DNA of 11,787 nucleotides. Source: Legionellaceae bacterium (GTDB lineage: Bacteria; Pseudomonadota; Gammaproteobacteria; Legionellales; Legionellaceae). A program made the position numbers and the translations under genes. The notes beneath the pieces are model-generated. The model was not told where the DNA came from. It ran no database searches and worked only from the letters and a program-made list of their open reading frames with translations. The first letter of the stretch is position 1. Every line of letters begins with the position of its first letter. Shown here piece after piece: positions 1 to 5,398 of this stretch. Where the stretch lies: contig CANISA010000019.1 in the NCBI GenBank assembly GCA_947470005.1, forward strand, positions 1-11,787. The letters are read 5' to 3'.

Positions 1-251
1 AAGGTGACGAAACGTTCTTTTTGTGAAAACAACGTCCATAACGACTTTAATTTGCCCTGATTTTTTCGTCGTTCTCAAAAAATGGGCTCTGTCGCCTTTC
101 TAGCTGGTCCGTTTATGCATAAATTTCGGGCACGGTTCAGATCCAGTGGACACCCGGCCTGTTTTAAGTAGCAATTTTTGAGAGCAGTCATCGACCAGCA
201 AGCTGGTTGATGATACATAGTTTATCGTCAAAAAAAATAAGGATCATGAAC
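1..251. other. Gene-poor segment of unknown origin
   Basis: I see no recognisable gene here. The plus strand holds a short open frame at 82-171 (29 codons from ATG) and the minus strand one at 75-191 (38 codons). They overlap each other, neither has a convincing ribosome binding site, and neither resembles a family I can name. The stretch at about 52-171 looks less AT-rich and more structured than its surroundings, which could mean a degraded mobile element or a dispersed repeat, but that is a guess. A near-perfect palindrome lies at 188-213. The segment ends at the left inverted repeat of the IS5-type element. Confidence 0.4.
188..213. repeat. 26-bp near-perfect palindrome
   Basis: The two 12-base arms around a central AA (200-201) read TCATCGACCAGC and GCTGGTTGATGA. 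They pair at 11 of 12 positions plus one G-T pair. No T-tract follows on either strand, so it does not look like a rho-independent terminator. It could be a protein-binding operator, part of a transposon end or a remnant of a repeat. No gene adjoins it closely enough to assign a role. Confidence 0.5.
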
Positions 252-267
252 AACTGGTAGTGGGTTT
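252..267 (+). repeat. Left terminal inverted repeat of IS5-type element
   Basis: AACTGGTAGTGGGTTT is the exact reverse complement of 875-890. It marks the left end of the element. Similarity between the two ends drops sharply inside these 16 bases. Confidence 0.85.
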
Positions 268-363
268 AATTGGTCACATGAATTTGTCTGAAGCCCAGTA
301 CACTCCTGGATTTCGGCGTATCACTCTCGAATAATCTAAACTCATATTCTTTGGGGTGATAAA

Positions 364-792
364 ATGGCTGGACGTCAACATCCTCGGGGGATCCCGACTC
401 AATTAAGTATCGAACAGTTCGAGCAATTTGTCTTGCCACACTTAATCGTTGGCACCAGAGGTCCGACACCAAAGCTGTCCTTGTACAAGTCATTCAGTTA
501 TATTTTGAAACTGTTATATACGGGGTGTCAGTGGAAGGAACTACCGATTGACAAAGATAACGTTGGGCTTCCTGAGATTCACTACACACGTATTTATAGT
601 GTTTTTAGGCGATGGGAGTCGGCCGGTTGTATGCGTGCTATTTTTGCAGAGCGTTTTCAAACCATTGAACGTGTTTTTGCTTGGGAGGACAAGTTCCGTC
701 GTTTACTGCTACGGTTTGATCGCTTAAGCAAGTTACATTACGCGTTTAAAACACTGGCTTACACAATGATTAATTTACGGCATTTTTGCTAA
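364..792 (+). CDS. IS5-family transposase lacking its catalytic core
   Basis: The 142-residue product joins the N-terminal part of a DUF4096-type IS5 transposase (about residues 1-96, including GCQWKELPID and EIHYTRIYSVFRRW) to the C-terminal tail (about 97-142, AERFQTIERVFAWEDKF to the final INLRHFC). Full-length relatives have roughly 260-290 residues. The block between these parts, which holds the catalytic aspartates of the DDE fold, is missing. The reading frame is preserved across the join, which falls near residues AIF. An AIF-like triplet occurs at both sides of the missing block in relatives as I recall them, so recombination at a short repeat is plausible. A Shine-Dalgarno-like GGGGTG lies 6-7 nt before the ATG. 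The protein may still bind the element's ends but should not catalyse transposition. Family is known resemblance; loss of activity is inference. Confidence 0.8.
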   Translation: MAGRQHPRGIPTQLSIEQFEQFVLPHLIVGTRGPTPKLSLYKSFSYILKLLYTGCQWKELPIDKDNVGLPEIHYTRIYSVFRRWESAGCMRAIFAERFQTIERVFAWEDKFRRLLLRFDRLSKLHYAFKTLAYTMINLRHFC

Positions 793-874
793 AATTAATT
801 TTTAGAATACTGATCTATTGTAGTTTTGATGGGTTCACATCAGAGTTTTCTTCGCTTAAAAATTCCATTTTTAG

Positions 875-890
875 AAACCCACTACCAGTT
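875..890 (-). repeat. Right terminal inverted repeat of IS5-type element
   Basis: AAACCCACTACCAGTT is the exact reverse complement of the left end at 252-267. It lies 82 bases past the transposase stop codon and only 17 bases before the neighbouring palindromic element. Confidence 0.85.
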
Positions 891-898
891 CCTTGGCA

Positions 899-907
899 TA
901 AAAAAAG
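899..907. repeat. Left copy of 9-bp direct repeat (target duplication)
   Basis: TAAAAAAAG occurs here and again at 1031-1039, bracketing the palindromic element. The right copy is the T-tract of the rplI terminator. The low complexity of the sequence makes coincidence possible, but a perfect nine-base match at both edges of a palindromic insertion fits a target-site duplication. Confidence 0.55.
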
Positions 908-1030
908 TAACTCCCCAGGTACGTCATCCTGAAAGCGGCCTAGCTGCTTGAAGGATCTCCATGGAATTGCAGTGTGCCACATTTCGGAGATCCTTCGCTA
1001 AAGCTCAGGATGACGTACCTGGGGAGATAC
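908..1030. mobile_element. Palindromic MITE-like element (123 bp)
   Basis: Two inverted arms enclose a 25-base centre (961-985). The outer 22 bases of the arms (911-932 and 1005-1026, beginning CTCCCCAGGTACGTCATCCT) are perfectly complementary. They are followed by a variable stretch that differs in length between the arms, then a perfect inner 11-base match, GAAGGATCTCC (950-960 and 986-996). The element could fold into a long hairpin, codes for nothing, and sits between 9-bp direct repeats. The arm motif GTCATCC...GGATCTCC resembles dispersed repeats seen in many host-associated bacteria, and a third, solo copy is at 5280-5310. An open frame crossing it (961-1251) is not a gene. Confidence 0.7.
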
Positions 1031-1031
1031 T

Positions 1032-1058
1032 AAAAAAAGGCGCCCACCAGGGACGCCC
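1032..1058 (-). terminator. Rho-independent terminator of the rpsF-rplI operon
   Basis: Read on the minus strand, the transcript past the rplI stop codon forms a seven-pair stem, GGCGUCC with GGGCGCC (one U-G pair), around a five-base loop CUGGU, followed at once by seven U. It lies 17 nt downstream of rplI. The palindromic element has inserted immediately beyond its T-tract, leaving the terminator intact. Confidence 0.85.
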
Positions 1059-1074
1059 AGTACATATTAAATGC

Positions 1075-1524
1075 CTATTTTCGTGCAACAATCTCAACGT
1101 TCAATGTACCCACCACATCACTGGGCAGATGAAGTTCAATTTGATACAGACCTACGGCATGCAATGGTCCGTCAAGCAGAACGATTTCACGCTTACTGAC
1201 TTCAATCGACTGCGCCATCAATGCTTCTTTGATCTCGCTCACACCCACTGATCCATACAGTTTGCCTTCATCACTGGCTTGAGCAGAAATCACAATCGTT
1301 AAATCACTCAACGTAGCTGCACGTTGTTGTGATGTCGCGACCGATTGTTGTGCTTTTTTCTCAAGTTCTGCACGTCGCTCTTCGAACAAACCGATGTTTT
1401 TCTCTGTTGCAAACACAGCTTTATTTTGAGGAATCAGGAAATTGCGAGCATACCCTGGCTTAACCTCAACCGTTTCACCTAAGATTCCCAAATGTCTCAC
1501 TTTTTCTAATAAAATCACTTGCAT
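1075..1524 (-). CDS. rplI: Large-subunit ribosomal protein bL9
   Basis: bL9 binds domain V of 23S rRNA near the base of the L1 stalk and extends from the ribosome surface, helping maintain reading-frame fidelity. The 149 residues equal the length of the E. coli protein. The N-terminal domain (about 1-47) carries the family signature PGYARNFLIP (23-32), after which a long charged helix (about 41-75) leads to the C-terminal domain (about 78-149). The ATG at 1524 follows AAGGGG at a suitable distance. It is the last gene of the S6-S18-membrane protein-L9 operon, 12 nt after the preceding gene, and a rho-independent terminator follows. Nothing in it looks damaged. Confidence 0.97.
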   Translation of the reverse strand: MQVILLEKVRHLGILGETVEVKPGYARNFLIPQNKAVFATEKNIGLFEERRAELEKKAQQSVATSQQRAATLSDLTIVISAQASDEGKLYGSVGVSEIKEALMAQSIEVSKREIVLLDGPLHAVGLYQIELHLPSDVVGTLNVEIVARK

Positions 1525-1536
1525 CTTAAAAACCCC

Positions 1537-2451
1537 TTACGTTGTCTTACCTGCACTCGGTGACAGGTATAACCGAAAATTAAATAAACTATCCAACGCC
1601 CCCAACAAAACATAAAGAGGCATAACCAACAGCGGAAATAGTATAAAAGGCACCATCAACAACACGAAAACTCTCAGTGGTTTCATTTTTATTAACACAT
1701 GCGCACTAAAACTCAAGCCTGCAAGTATAAAATAAAATAAAATCAGTGGTAAACTATTCATGGCTAACAGATGTTCTTGATAAGCGGCCAAACACAATAG
1801 AACCAAAACGATCACACTCTGCTTGTCGCCGCGAAAGTTCAACATTTCTTGTTGAAACCCTCCGGGATAATAGAGCTGAGATTGAAGCGATCGCGCGAAC
1901 ATCACCGGTGACAAGATTGTTCCAAAAAAACAAACAGCCTGAAAACCGAGTAAGTAATTCGAAAAAACAAACGATCGTATCTTTTGCTCCTCCCACAATC
2001 CCAACGCGATGCGCCCAGAGTCCGTCTCTTTAAGCACTGCCTGTAAATACACATACTGTGCATCAATCAATTCAGGTGCGAATAAGTGCAGTGAAAAAGC
2101 CCCTAACACAATGAAAACGAAGAAAACGAAAGCAATCGCTTTCCAGCTACTGGTTGATCGCAACACACAGGTGGCTACATAACAGGGTAAAACACGAGCA
2201 CACGCATCAATCAACGCCACAGCCAACACCGTTGACATCAATGACACCAATATATGCGCGGTCAGTGCGGGGATGAGCAGCAAGCCGCCTTGCTTCCAGC
2301 CTTTTCGCAAGGTTACCAATGACAAAATAGTCATTGATGCCCATGCGGCATAAGGTAGAAGCATCAAAACAACAACCAGAATGAGCGCGTACCGATCATT
2401 GTCCAGTACACGCAGAGCCTGATTTTTGATCAATCCATCCCGCATATTCAT
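1537..2451 (-). CDS. DUF2232-type integral membrane protein
   Basis: This is a hydrophobic protein of 304 residues with about eight membrane segments, roughly 22-45, 57-75, 76-100, 104-125, 165-185, 212-230, 231-256 and 261-290. It ends in a short polar tail containing LDSLFNFRLYL. A membrane protein of this type lies between rpsR and rplI in many Gammaproteobacteria, and this tail resembles theirs; function is not established. The ATG at 2451 starts 2 nt after the rpsR stop codon, so translation is probably coupled. A second ATG two codons in (2445) is possible. The Shine-Dalgarno sequence is weak (AUAAGUAA within the end of rpsR). Family assignment rests on position, topology and C-terminal resemblance; I see no catalytic motif. 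Confidence 0.8.
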   Translation of the reverse strand: MNMRDGLIKNQALRVLDNDRYALILVVVLMLLPYAAWASMTILSLVTLRKGWKQGGLLLIPALTAHILVSLMSTVLAVALIDACARVLPCYVATCVLRSTSSWKAIAFVFFVFIVLGAFSLHLFAPELIDAQYVYLQAVLKETDSGRIALGLWEEQKIRSFVFSNYLLGFQAVCFFGTILSPVMFARSLQSQLYYPGGFQQEMLNFRGDKQSVIVLVLLCLAAYQEHLLAMNSLPLILFYFILAGLSFSAHVLIKMKPLRVFVLLMVPFILFPLLVMPLYVLLGALDSLFNFRLYLSPSAGKTT

Positions 2452-2453
2452 GT

Positions 2454-2681
2454 TTACTTATGGCTATCGCAATAAGGCATCAGCGCAAGAAAACGTGACA
2501 ATTTAATCGCGTTGGACACTTGACGCTGCATGCGCGCAGGGATCCCTGTGATTCGACAAGGTATAATTTTGCCTGTTTCACTGATGTAATTTTTTAATAA
2601 ATTAACATCTTTGTAATCGACTTCATTTCCACCATCAGTGGTTGGGCGACACATTTTTTTTCGACGAAAATATGCTGACAT
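2454..2681 (-). CDS. rpsR: Small-subunit ribosomal protein bS18
   Basis: bS18 forms a heterodimer with bS6 and binds the platform of the 30S subunit during assembly. From the ATG at 2681 the product is 75 residues, the same as in E. coli, beginning MSAYFRRKKM. The core KDVNLLKNYISETGKIIP and the following ITGIPARMQRQV, IKLSRFLALMPY are typical of the family. An upstream in-frame ATG (2702) would add seven residues, but a strong AGGAGA at 2688-2693 sits 6 nt before the ATG at 2681 and overlaps the rpsF stop codon, which settles the start. The cysteine at residue 11 (KKMCRP) is present, so a zinc-type, cysteine-containing form is possible. Confidence 0.96.
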   Translation of the reverse strand: MSAYFRRKKMCRPTTDGGNEVDYKDVNLLKNYISETGKIIPCRITGIPARMQRQVSNAIKLSRFLALMPYCDSHK

Positions 2682-2687
2682 ATCTGT

Positions 2688-2693
2688 TCTCCT
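2688..2693 (-). promoter_or_regulatory. rpsR ribosome binding site
   Basis: AGGAGA on the minus strand lies 6 nt before the rpsR ATG and shares bases with the rpsF TAG stop codon. Ribosomes finishing rpsF can therefore restart on rpsR, which suits the one-to-one pairing of S6 and S18. It also rules out the longer start at 2702, which would lie upstream of it. Confidence 0.85.
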
Positions 2694-3036
2694 ATTGAGC
2701 ATCTCGTGTGGTTTCTTTTTCTTTCTTCATCATGATCGATTCGATAGTAATCGCTTCTTTACGCTGAAGAATCAAATTTCTTAGAATGGCATCGTTGAAT
2801 TTAAACGCTGTTTTTAATTCATCCAAGGCAACCTGAGAGCACTCAATATTCATCAGAATATAATGCGCTTTATGCAAATCATTGACCGGATAAGCCAGTT
2901 GACGACGTCCCCAGTCCTCTTTCCGATGTACTTTACCTTCATGCTTCACGATCATCGCTTCATAGCGCTCAACCATAGCCGGGACTTGCTCACTTTGATC
3001 GGGGTGTGCAAGAAACACAACTTCATAGTGTCTCAT
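2692..3036 (-). CDS. rpsF: Small-subunit ribosomal protein bS6
   Basis: bS6 pairs with bS18 on the platform of the 30S subunit. The product from the ATG at 3036 has 114 residues and starts MRHYEVVFLAHPDQSEQVPA, the standard beginning of the family. GKVHRKEDWGRRQLAYPVND and KAHYILMNIE follow. The tail ends in a charged run of lysine and glutamate residues, similar to but shorter than the acidic tail of E. coli S6 (which is about 131-135 residues and receives added glutamates). The frame stays open for 56 more codons upstream, but AAGGAGAT at 3045-3052, 8 nt before 3036, fixes the start. It is the first gene of the operon. Confidence 0.96.
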   Translation of the reverse strand: MRHYEVVFLAHPDQSEQVPAMVERYEAMIVKHEGKVHRKEDWGRRQLAYPVNDLHKAHYILMNIECSQVALDELKTAFKFNDAILRNLILQRKEAITIESIMMKKEKETTRDAQ

Positions 3037-3044
3037 ATAATAAA

Positions 3045-3052
3045 ATCTCCTT
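3045..3052 (-). promoter_or_regulatory. rpsF ribosome binding site
   Basis: AAGGAGAT on the minus strand, 8 nt before the ATG at 3036, is close to the ideal Shine-Dalgarno sequence. It selects this ATG over upstream in-frame start codons at 3204 and 3117 that would lengthen the protein with unrelated residues. Confidence 0.9.
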
Positions 3053-3062
3053 GTGGATTGGA

Positions 3063-3091
3063 GCCTTCGCGAATACACTTCGTCGTAAGGC
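3063..3091 (-). promoter_or_regulatory. Leader hairpin before rpsF, possible S6:S18 site
   Basis: The minus-strand leader can fold as GCCUU...AAGGC (outer five pairs) and CGAA...UUCG (inner four pairs) around the loop GUGUA. An asymmetric internal loop, ACGA against CG, separates the two stems. It ends 10 nt before the Shine-Dalgarno sequence. In other bacteria the S6:S18 dimer binds a hairpin with an asymmetric internal loop in the rpsF leader and represses translation. I do not see the exact CCG box of that motif, so the regulatory role is inference from shape and position. Confidence 0.4.
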
Positions 3092-3115
3092 AAGGTTTTT
3101 GAAAAAAACACCGAC

Positions 3116-3144
3116 ATGGTAACTGATTTATGAACAAGGGGCAA
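3116..3144 (-). promoter_or_regulatory. Candidate sigma-70 promoter for the rpsF operon
   Basis: The minus strand carries TTGCCC (3139-3144, four of six matches to the -35 consensus), a 17-base spacer, and TACCAT (3116-3121, four of six matches to the -10 consensus). Transcription would start near 3109, giving a leader of about 70 nt that contains the hairpin at 3063-3091. It overlaps the 5' flank of the divergent uup gene. No equally good promoter was evident for uup. Confidence 0.4.
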
Positions 3145-3157
3145 TGCGCAAAGCACT

Positions 3158-5023
3158 ATGAGTATTCTGTCGTTAAATAATGTAAGTTTGAAGTTAGCTG
3201 ACAACGTTGTTCTACAGCATGTTGATTGGCAAATTCAACCTAAAGATCGAATCGCCCTTGTCGGCCGTAATGGCGCAGGGAAATCAACACTTATCAACCT
3301 GTTGCAAGGTGATCTCACGCCAGACAGTGGCCACATTCAAAAAGAAGGTGGCTTACGTATTGCAGGGCTTACCCAAGACGTACCGGTCAGTATCAACGAA
3401 ACCGTGTACCATTTTTTGGTCAAGCACTTAGGTGATGTGGGTGAGGTACTAGCGACCTACCGAGAGGCATCCATCCAAGGCGATTTTGATGTGATGGCCA
3501 AGTGCGAGCAACAAATAGATGCCTCGCACGCGTGGGAACTTCTTCCGCGCGTGGAAACCATGGCGACGCGCTTAGACTTACCTGCTGATGCACTGATGAA
3601 TAGCCTTTCGGGGGGGATGCGCCGTCGTGTGCTCCTGGCCTCTGCTCTGCTCGCTGAAGCCGACCTGTTGTTATTGGATGAACCAACCAATCATCTCGAC
3701 GTAGACGCCATAGAGTGGCTCGAATCGTATTTAAATAATTACCCTGGCAGTATCTTGGTGGTCACGCATGATCGCCAATTTTTATCGAAAATTGCCAATC
3801 GCATTGTAGAAATCGATCGCGGGAACTTGCATTGCCATGATTGTAATTATGAAACGTATTTGGACCGACGCGAGGCCATCCGTCTTTCTGAACAAAAAAT
3901 AGACAGTTTATTTGATAAACGATTAAAAGAAGAAGAAGTCTGGATACGCCAAGGCGTTCAAGCGCGCCGCACTCGAAATGAAGGGCGTGTGCGGCGATTG
4001 GAAGCCATGCGCGAAGACCACCGTCAACGGCGCAATCAACAAGGCAAAGTCAAAACAATTGCGCTCCAAGCCTCTTATTCAGGAAAAACAGTCATTGAAG
4101 CAGACAACATCAGCTACACCGTCAATGGCCAACCCTTGATCCGTGATTTTTCATTTTTACTCACGCGTGGCGATAAAGTAGGAATTATCGGACCCAACGG
4201 CTGTGGTAAAACAACGTTGATCCGGTTGCTCCTGGGTGAATTAGCACCAGACTCAGGCTCCGTACGCCAAGGCACATCCTTAGAAATTGGTTATTTTGAC
4301 CAATTACGTCGTCAACTCGATGAAAAACAAACCGTCATGGCCAATGTCGCCGATGGCGCAGATTATGTCACCATCAATGGCAATAAAAAACACGTCGCAT
4401 CCTATCTTCGTGAGTTTCTATTTGCCCCAGAGCGTTTTAATCAGCCGGTTTTTTCGTTGTCTGGCGGCGAGCGCAACCGATTATTATTGGCTAAATTACT
4501 GGCTAAGCCCATTAATCTATTAGTCATGGATGAACCAACAAACGATTTAGACATTGAAACGCTCGAATTATTAGAATCCATGCTGATGGATTATCCCGGT
4601 ACCTTGCTCTTGATAAGCCATGATCGCGAATTCATCAATCACATCGTCAGCAGTGTCTTGGTGTTCGAAGGGGATGGCCATATCAATGAGTTCGTGGGTG
4701 GCTATGACGATTACCGCACGCACAAAAAGCTACAGCAAAACACAGTCACTGCAACACCTGCAACACAACGCGGGCGCCAACCTAACGTGGTGAAACTAAG
4801 CTATAACGAGCAACGCGAGCTTCTGCAATTACCTCAGCAAATCGAACAATTGGAAGAACAGATTAAAGCCTTGCATCAAGACATGGCTTTGCCTGAATTT
4901 TATGAACAAACACCGCAAGACAGAGTACGTTTTACCACGAATCTGGCAGCGCAAGAGTCAGCTCTGTCGCAAAGTTATGCGCGATGGGAAGCCTTAGAAG
5001 AGAAAAAGCTGAATAGCAAATAG
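3158..5023 (+). CDS. uup: ABC-F ATPase Uup
   Basis: This is a soluble protein with two ATPase domains and no membrane part, 621 residues (E. coli Uup 635). The first domain has Walker A GRNGAGKS (36-43), signature LSGGM (150-154), Walker B LLLLDEPTN (170-178) and switch histidine 204. The linker carries WIRQGVQARRTRNEGRVRRL (262-281), typical of Uup rather than EttA or YheS. The second domain has GPNGCGKT (345-352), LSGGE (434-438), LLVMDEPTN (454-462) and histidine 488. A C-terminal coiled coil (about 547-615) matches the Uup DNA-binding tail, including KLSY...QRELLQLP. Uup is linked to suppression of transposon precise excision and, like other ABC-F proteins, to ribosome function. The start ATG lacks a good nearby Shine-Dalgarno (AAGGGG lies about 17 nt upstream). 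LHCHDC (224-229) is odd where E. coli has VTYPG. It is divergent from rpsF. Confidence 0.95.
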   Translation: MSILSLNNVSLKLADNVVLQHVDWQIQPKDRIALVGRNGAGKSTLINLLQGDLTPDSGHIQKEGGLRIAGLTQDVPVSINETVYHFLVKHLGDVGEVLATYREASIQGDFDVMAKCEQQIDASHAWELLPRVETMATRLDLPADALMNSLSGGMRRRVLLASALLAEADLLLLDEPTNHLDVDAIEWLESYLNNYPGSILVVTHDRQFLSKIANRIVEIDRGNLHCHDCNYETYLDRREAIRLSEQKIDSLFDKRLKEEEVWIRQGVQARRTRNEGRVRRLEAMREDHRQRRNQQGKVKTIALQASYSGKTVIEADNISYTVNGQPLIRDFSFLLTRGDKVGIIGPNGCGKTTLIRLLLGELAPDSGSVRQGTSLEIGYFDQLRRQLDEKQTVMANVADGADYVTINGNKKHVASYLREFLFAPERFNQPVFSLSGGERNRLLLAKLLAKPINLLVMDEPTNDLDIETLELLESMLMDYPGTLLLISHDREFINHIVSSVLVFEGDGHINEFVGGYDDYRTHKKLQQNTVTATPATQRGRQPNVVKLSYNEQRELLQLPQQIEQLEEQIKALHQDMALPEFYEQTPQDRVRFTTNLAAQESALSQSYARWEALEEKKLNSK

Positions 5024-5156
5024 ATCATTAAATGCTCATCATTGGAGTATATGGTCATCAGGTGTGTCTCTAAAAAGCTTACTTAAAAAATGGTTGCCAT
5101 CCCCGCAGTTTGCGGATAATAAAATGACAAGTTTTTGATATTCAACCTCCCAAAAA
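5024..5156. other. Intergenic sequence after uup
   Basis: No gene is visible in these 133 bases. A small inverted repeat CCGCA-GTT-TGCGG occurs at about 5103-5115, but no T-tract follows it closely, so it is a poor terminator candidate. No other convincing terminator for uup was found. The stretch ends where resemblance to an IS66-type transposase begins. Confidence 0.4.
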
Positions 5157-5276
5157 CTAAAAGCGCTCATAGAGCATGAAAAGGAGCCGTGGGCTACAGC
5201 GATGACGAGACTATTACGAGTTGCTCTTCGTTGTCGTCATTTTCATGGTCTAAATGAGTTAGAGATTGTGCCAATG
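5157..5276 (+). pseudogene. Fragment of an IS66-type transposase
   Basis: In one frame this stretch reads LKALIEHEKEPWATAMTRLL followed by RVALRCRHFHGLNELEIVPM. This is the pattern of the IS66 transposase region just after the conserved CNAHHLREL motif, where a run such as EKEPWA..M..LL is typical. Only about 40 residues remain. The CNAHH part is missing upstream, where an in-frame TGA lies near 5140, and downstream the frame runs into the dispersed repeat at 5280 and stops within it. No start codon with a ribosome binding site or terminal inverted repeat is visible. It is a relic. The family call rests on recalled motif similarity and has not been searched. Confidence 0.6.
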
Positions 5277-5279
5277 ATT

Positions 5280-5310
5280 GGAGATCCCTCACTTCGTTCG
5301 GGATGACGTG
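5280..5310 (-). repeat. Solo copy of the GTCATCC...GGATCTCC repeat
   Basis: Read on the minus strand, ACGTCATCCCGA followed by a short variable part and GAGGGATCTCC matches the arm of the palindromic element at 908-1030 (ACGTCATCCTGA...GAAGGATCTCC). Here only one arm is present. It directly follows the IS66-type fragment and truncates its frame, so it may have inserted there or marks a deletion endpoint. Confidence 0.6.
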
Positions 5311-5330
5311 GGATGTTACGATTGTACATT

Positions 5331-5363
5331 GGTGGGCACGTCGCTTTCGCTTCTTTGCCCACC
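5331..5363. repeat. Inverted repeat GGTGGGCA/TGCCCACC between convergent genes
   Basis: Perfect 8-base arms (5331-5338 and 5356-5363) enclose a 17-base loop. It lies 35 bases past the lpdA stop codon and about 310 bases past uup. Neither strand has a T-tract next to the stem, so it is not a classical rho-independent terminator, though it could still stall polymerase or protect 3' ends. GGTGGGCA...TGCCCACCCTAC hairpins recur as dispersed repeats in various Gammaproteobacteria, as I recall. Confidence 0.55.
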
Positions 5364-5398
5364 CTACATCCGAGTATTTTTCAGGTTATTAGCTGACC

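Larger units (their letters stand above)
252..890 (+). mobile_element. IS5-type element, internally deleted (639 bp)
   Basis: The element is bounded by perfect 16-bp terminal inverted repeats, AACTGGTAGTGGGTTT at 252-267 and its exact reverse complement at 875-890. It contains one gene at 364-792, whose product matches both ends of an IS5-family (DUF4096-type) transposase but lacks the middle. The ends look intact, so the copy could in principle be moved by a full-length relative elsewhere in the genome. I found no clear target-site duplication: the flanks share only a single C. Together with the missing catalytic core this makes it a non-autonomous derivative. The family is assigned from recalled protein resemblance. 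Confidence 0.8.

Noticed and set aside
961..1251. Plus-strand open frame of 96 codons
   Set aside because: It starts inside the palindromic element and continues antisense through rplI, with no ribosome binding site.
3037..3204. 56-residue N-terminal extension of S6
   Set aside because: The added residues match no S6 protein and would run through the promoter and leader hairpin; a strong Shine-Dalgarno fixes the start at 3036.
3420..3690. Minus-strand open frames opposite uup
   Set aside because: They are antisense to the first ATPase domain of uup, are low in complexity with many Arg and Ser residues, and carry no start signals.
5202..5240. Inverted repeat ATGACGA/TCGTCAT with flanking CATGAAAA/TTTTCATG
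   Set aside because: It lies within the IS66-type coding relic and the arms are short and interrupted, so coincidence within former coding sequence is the simpler explanation.
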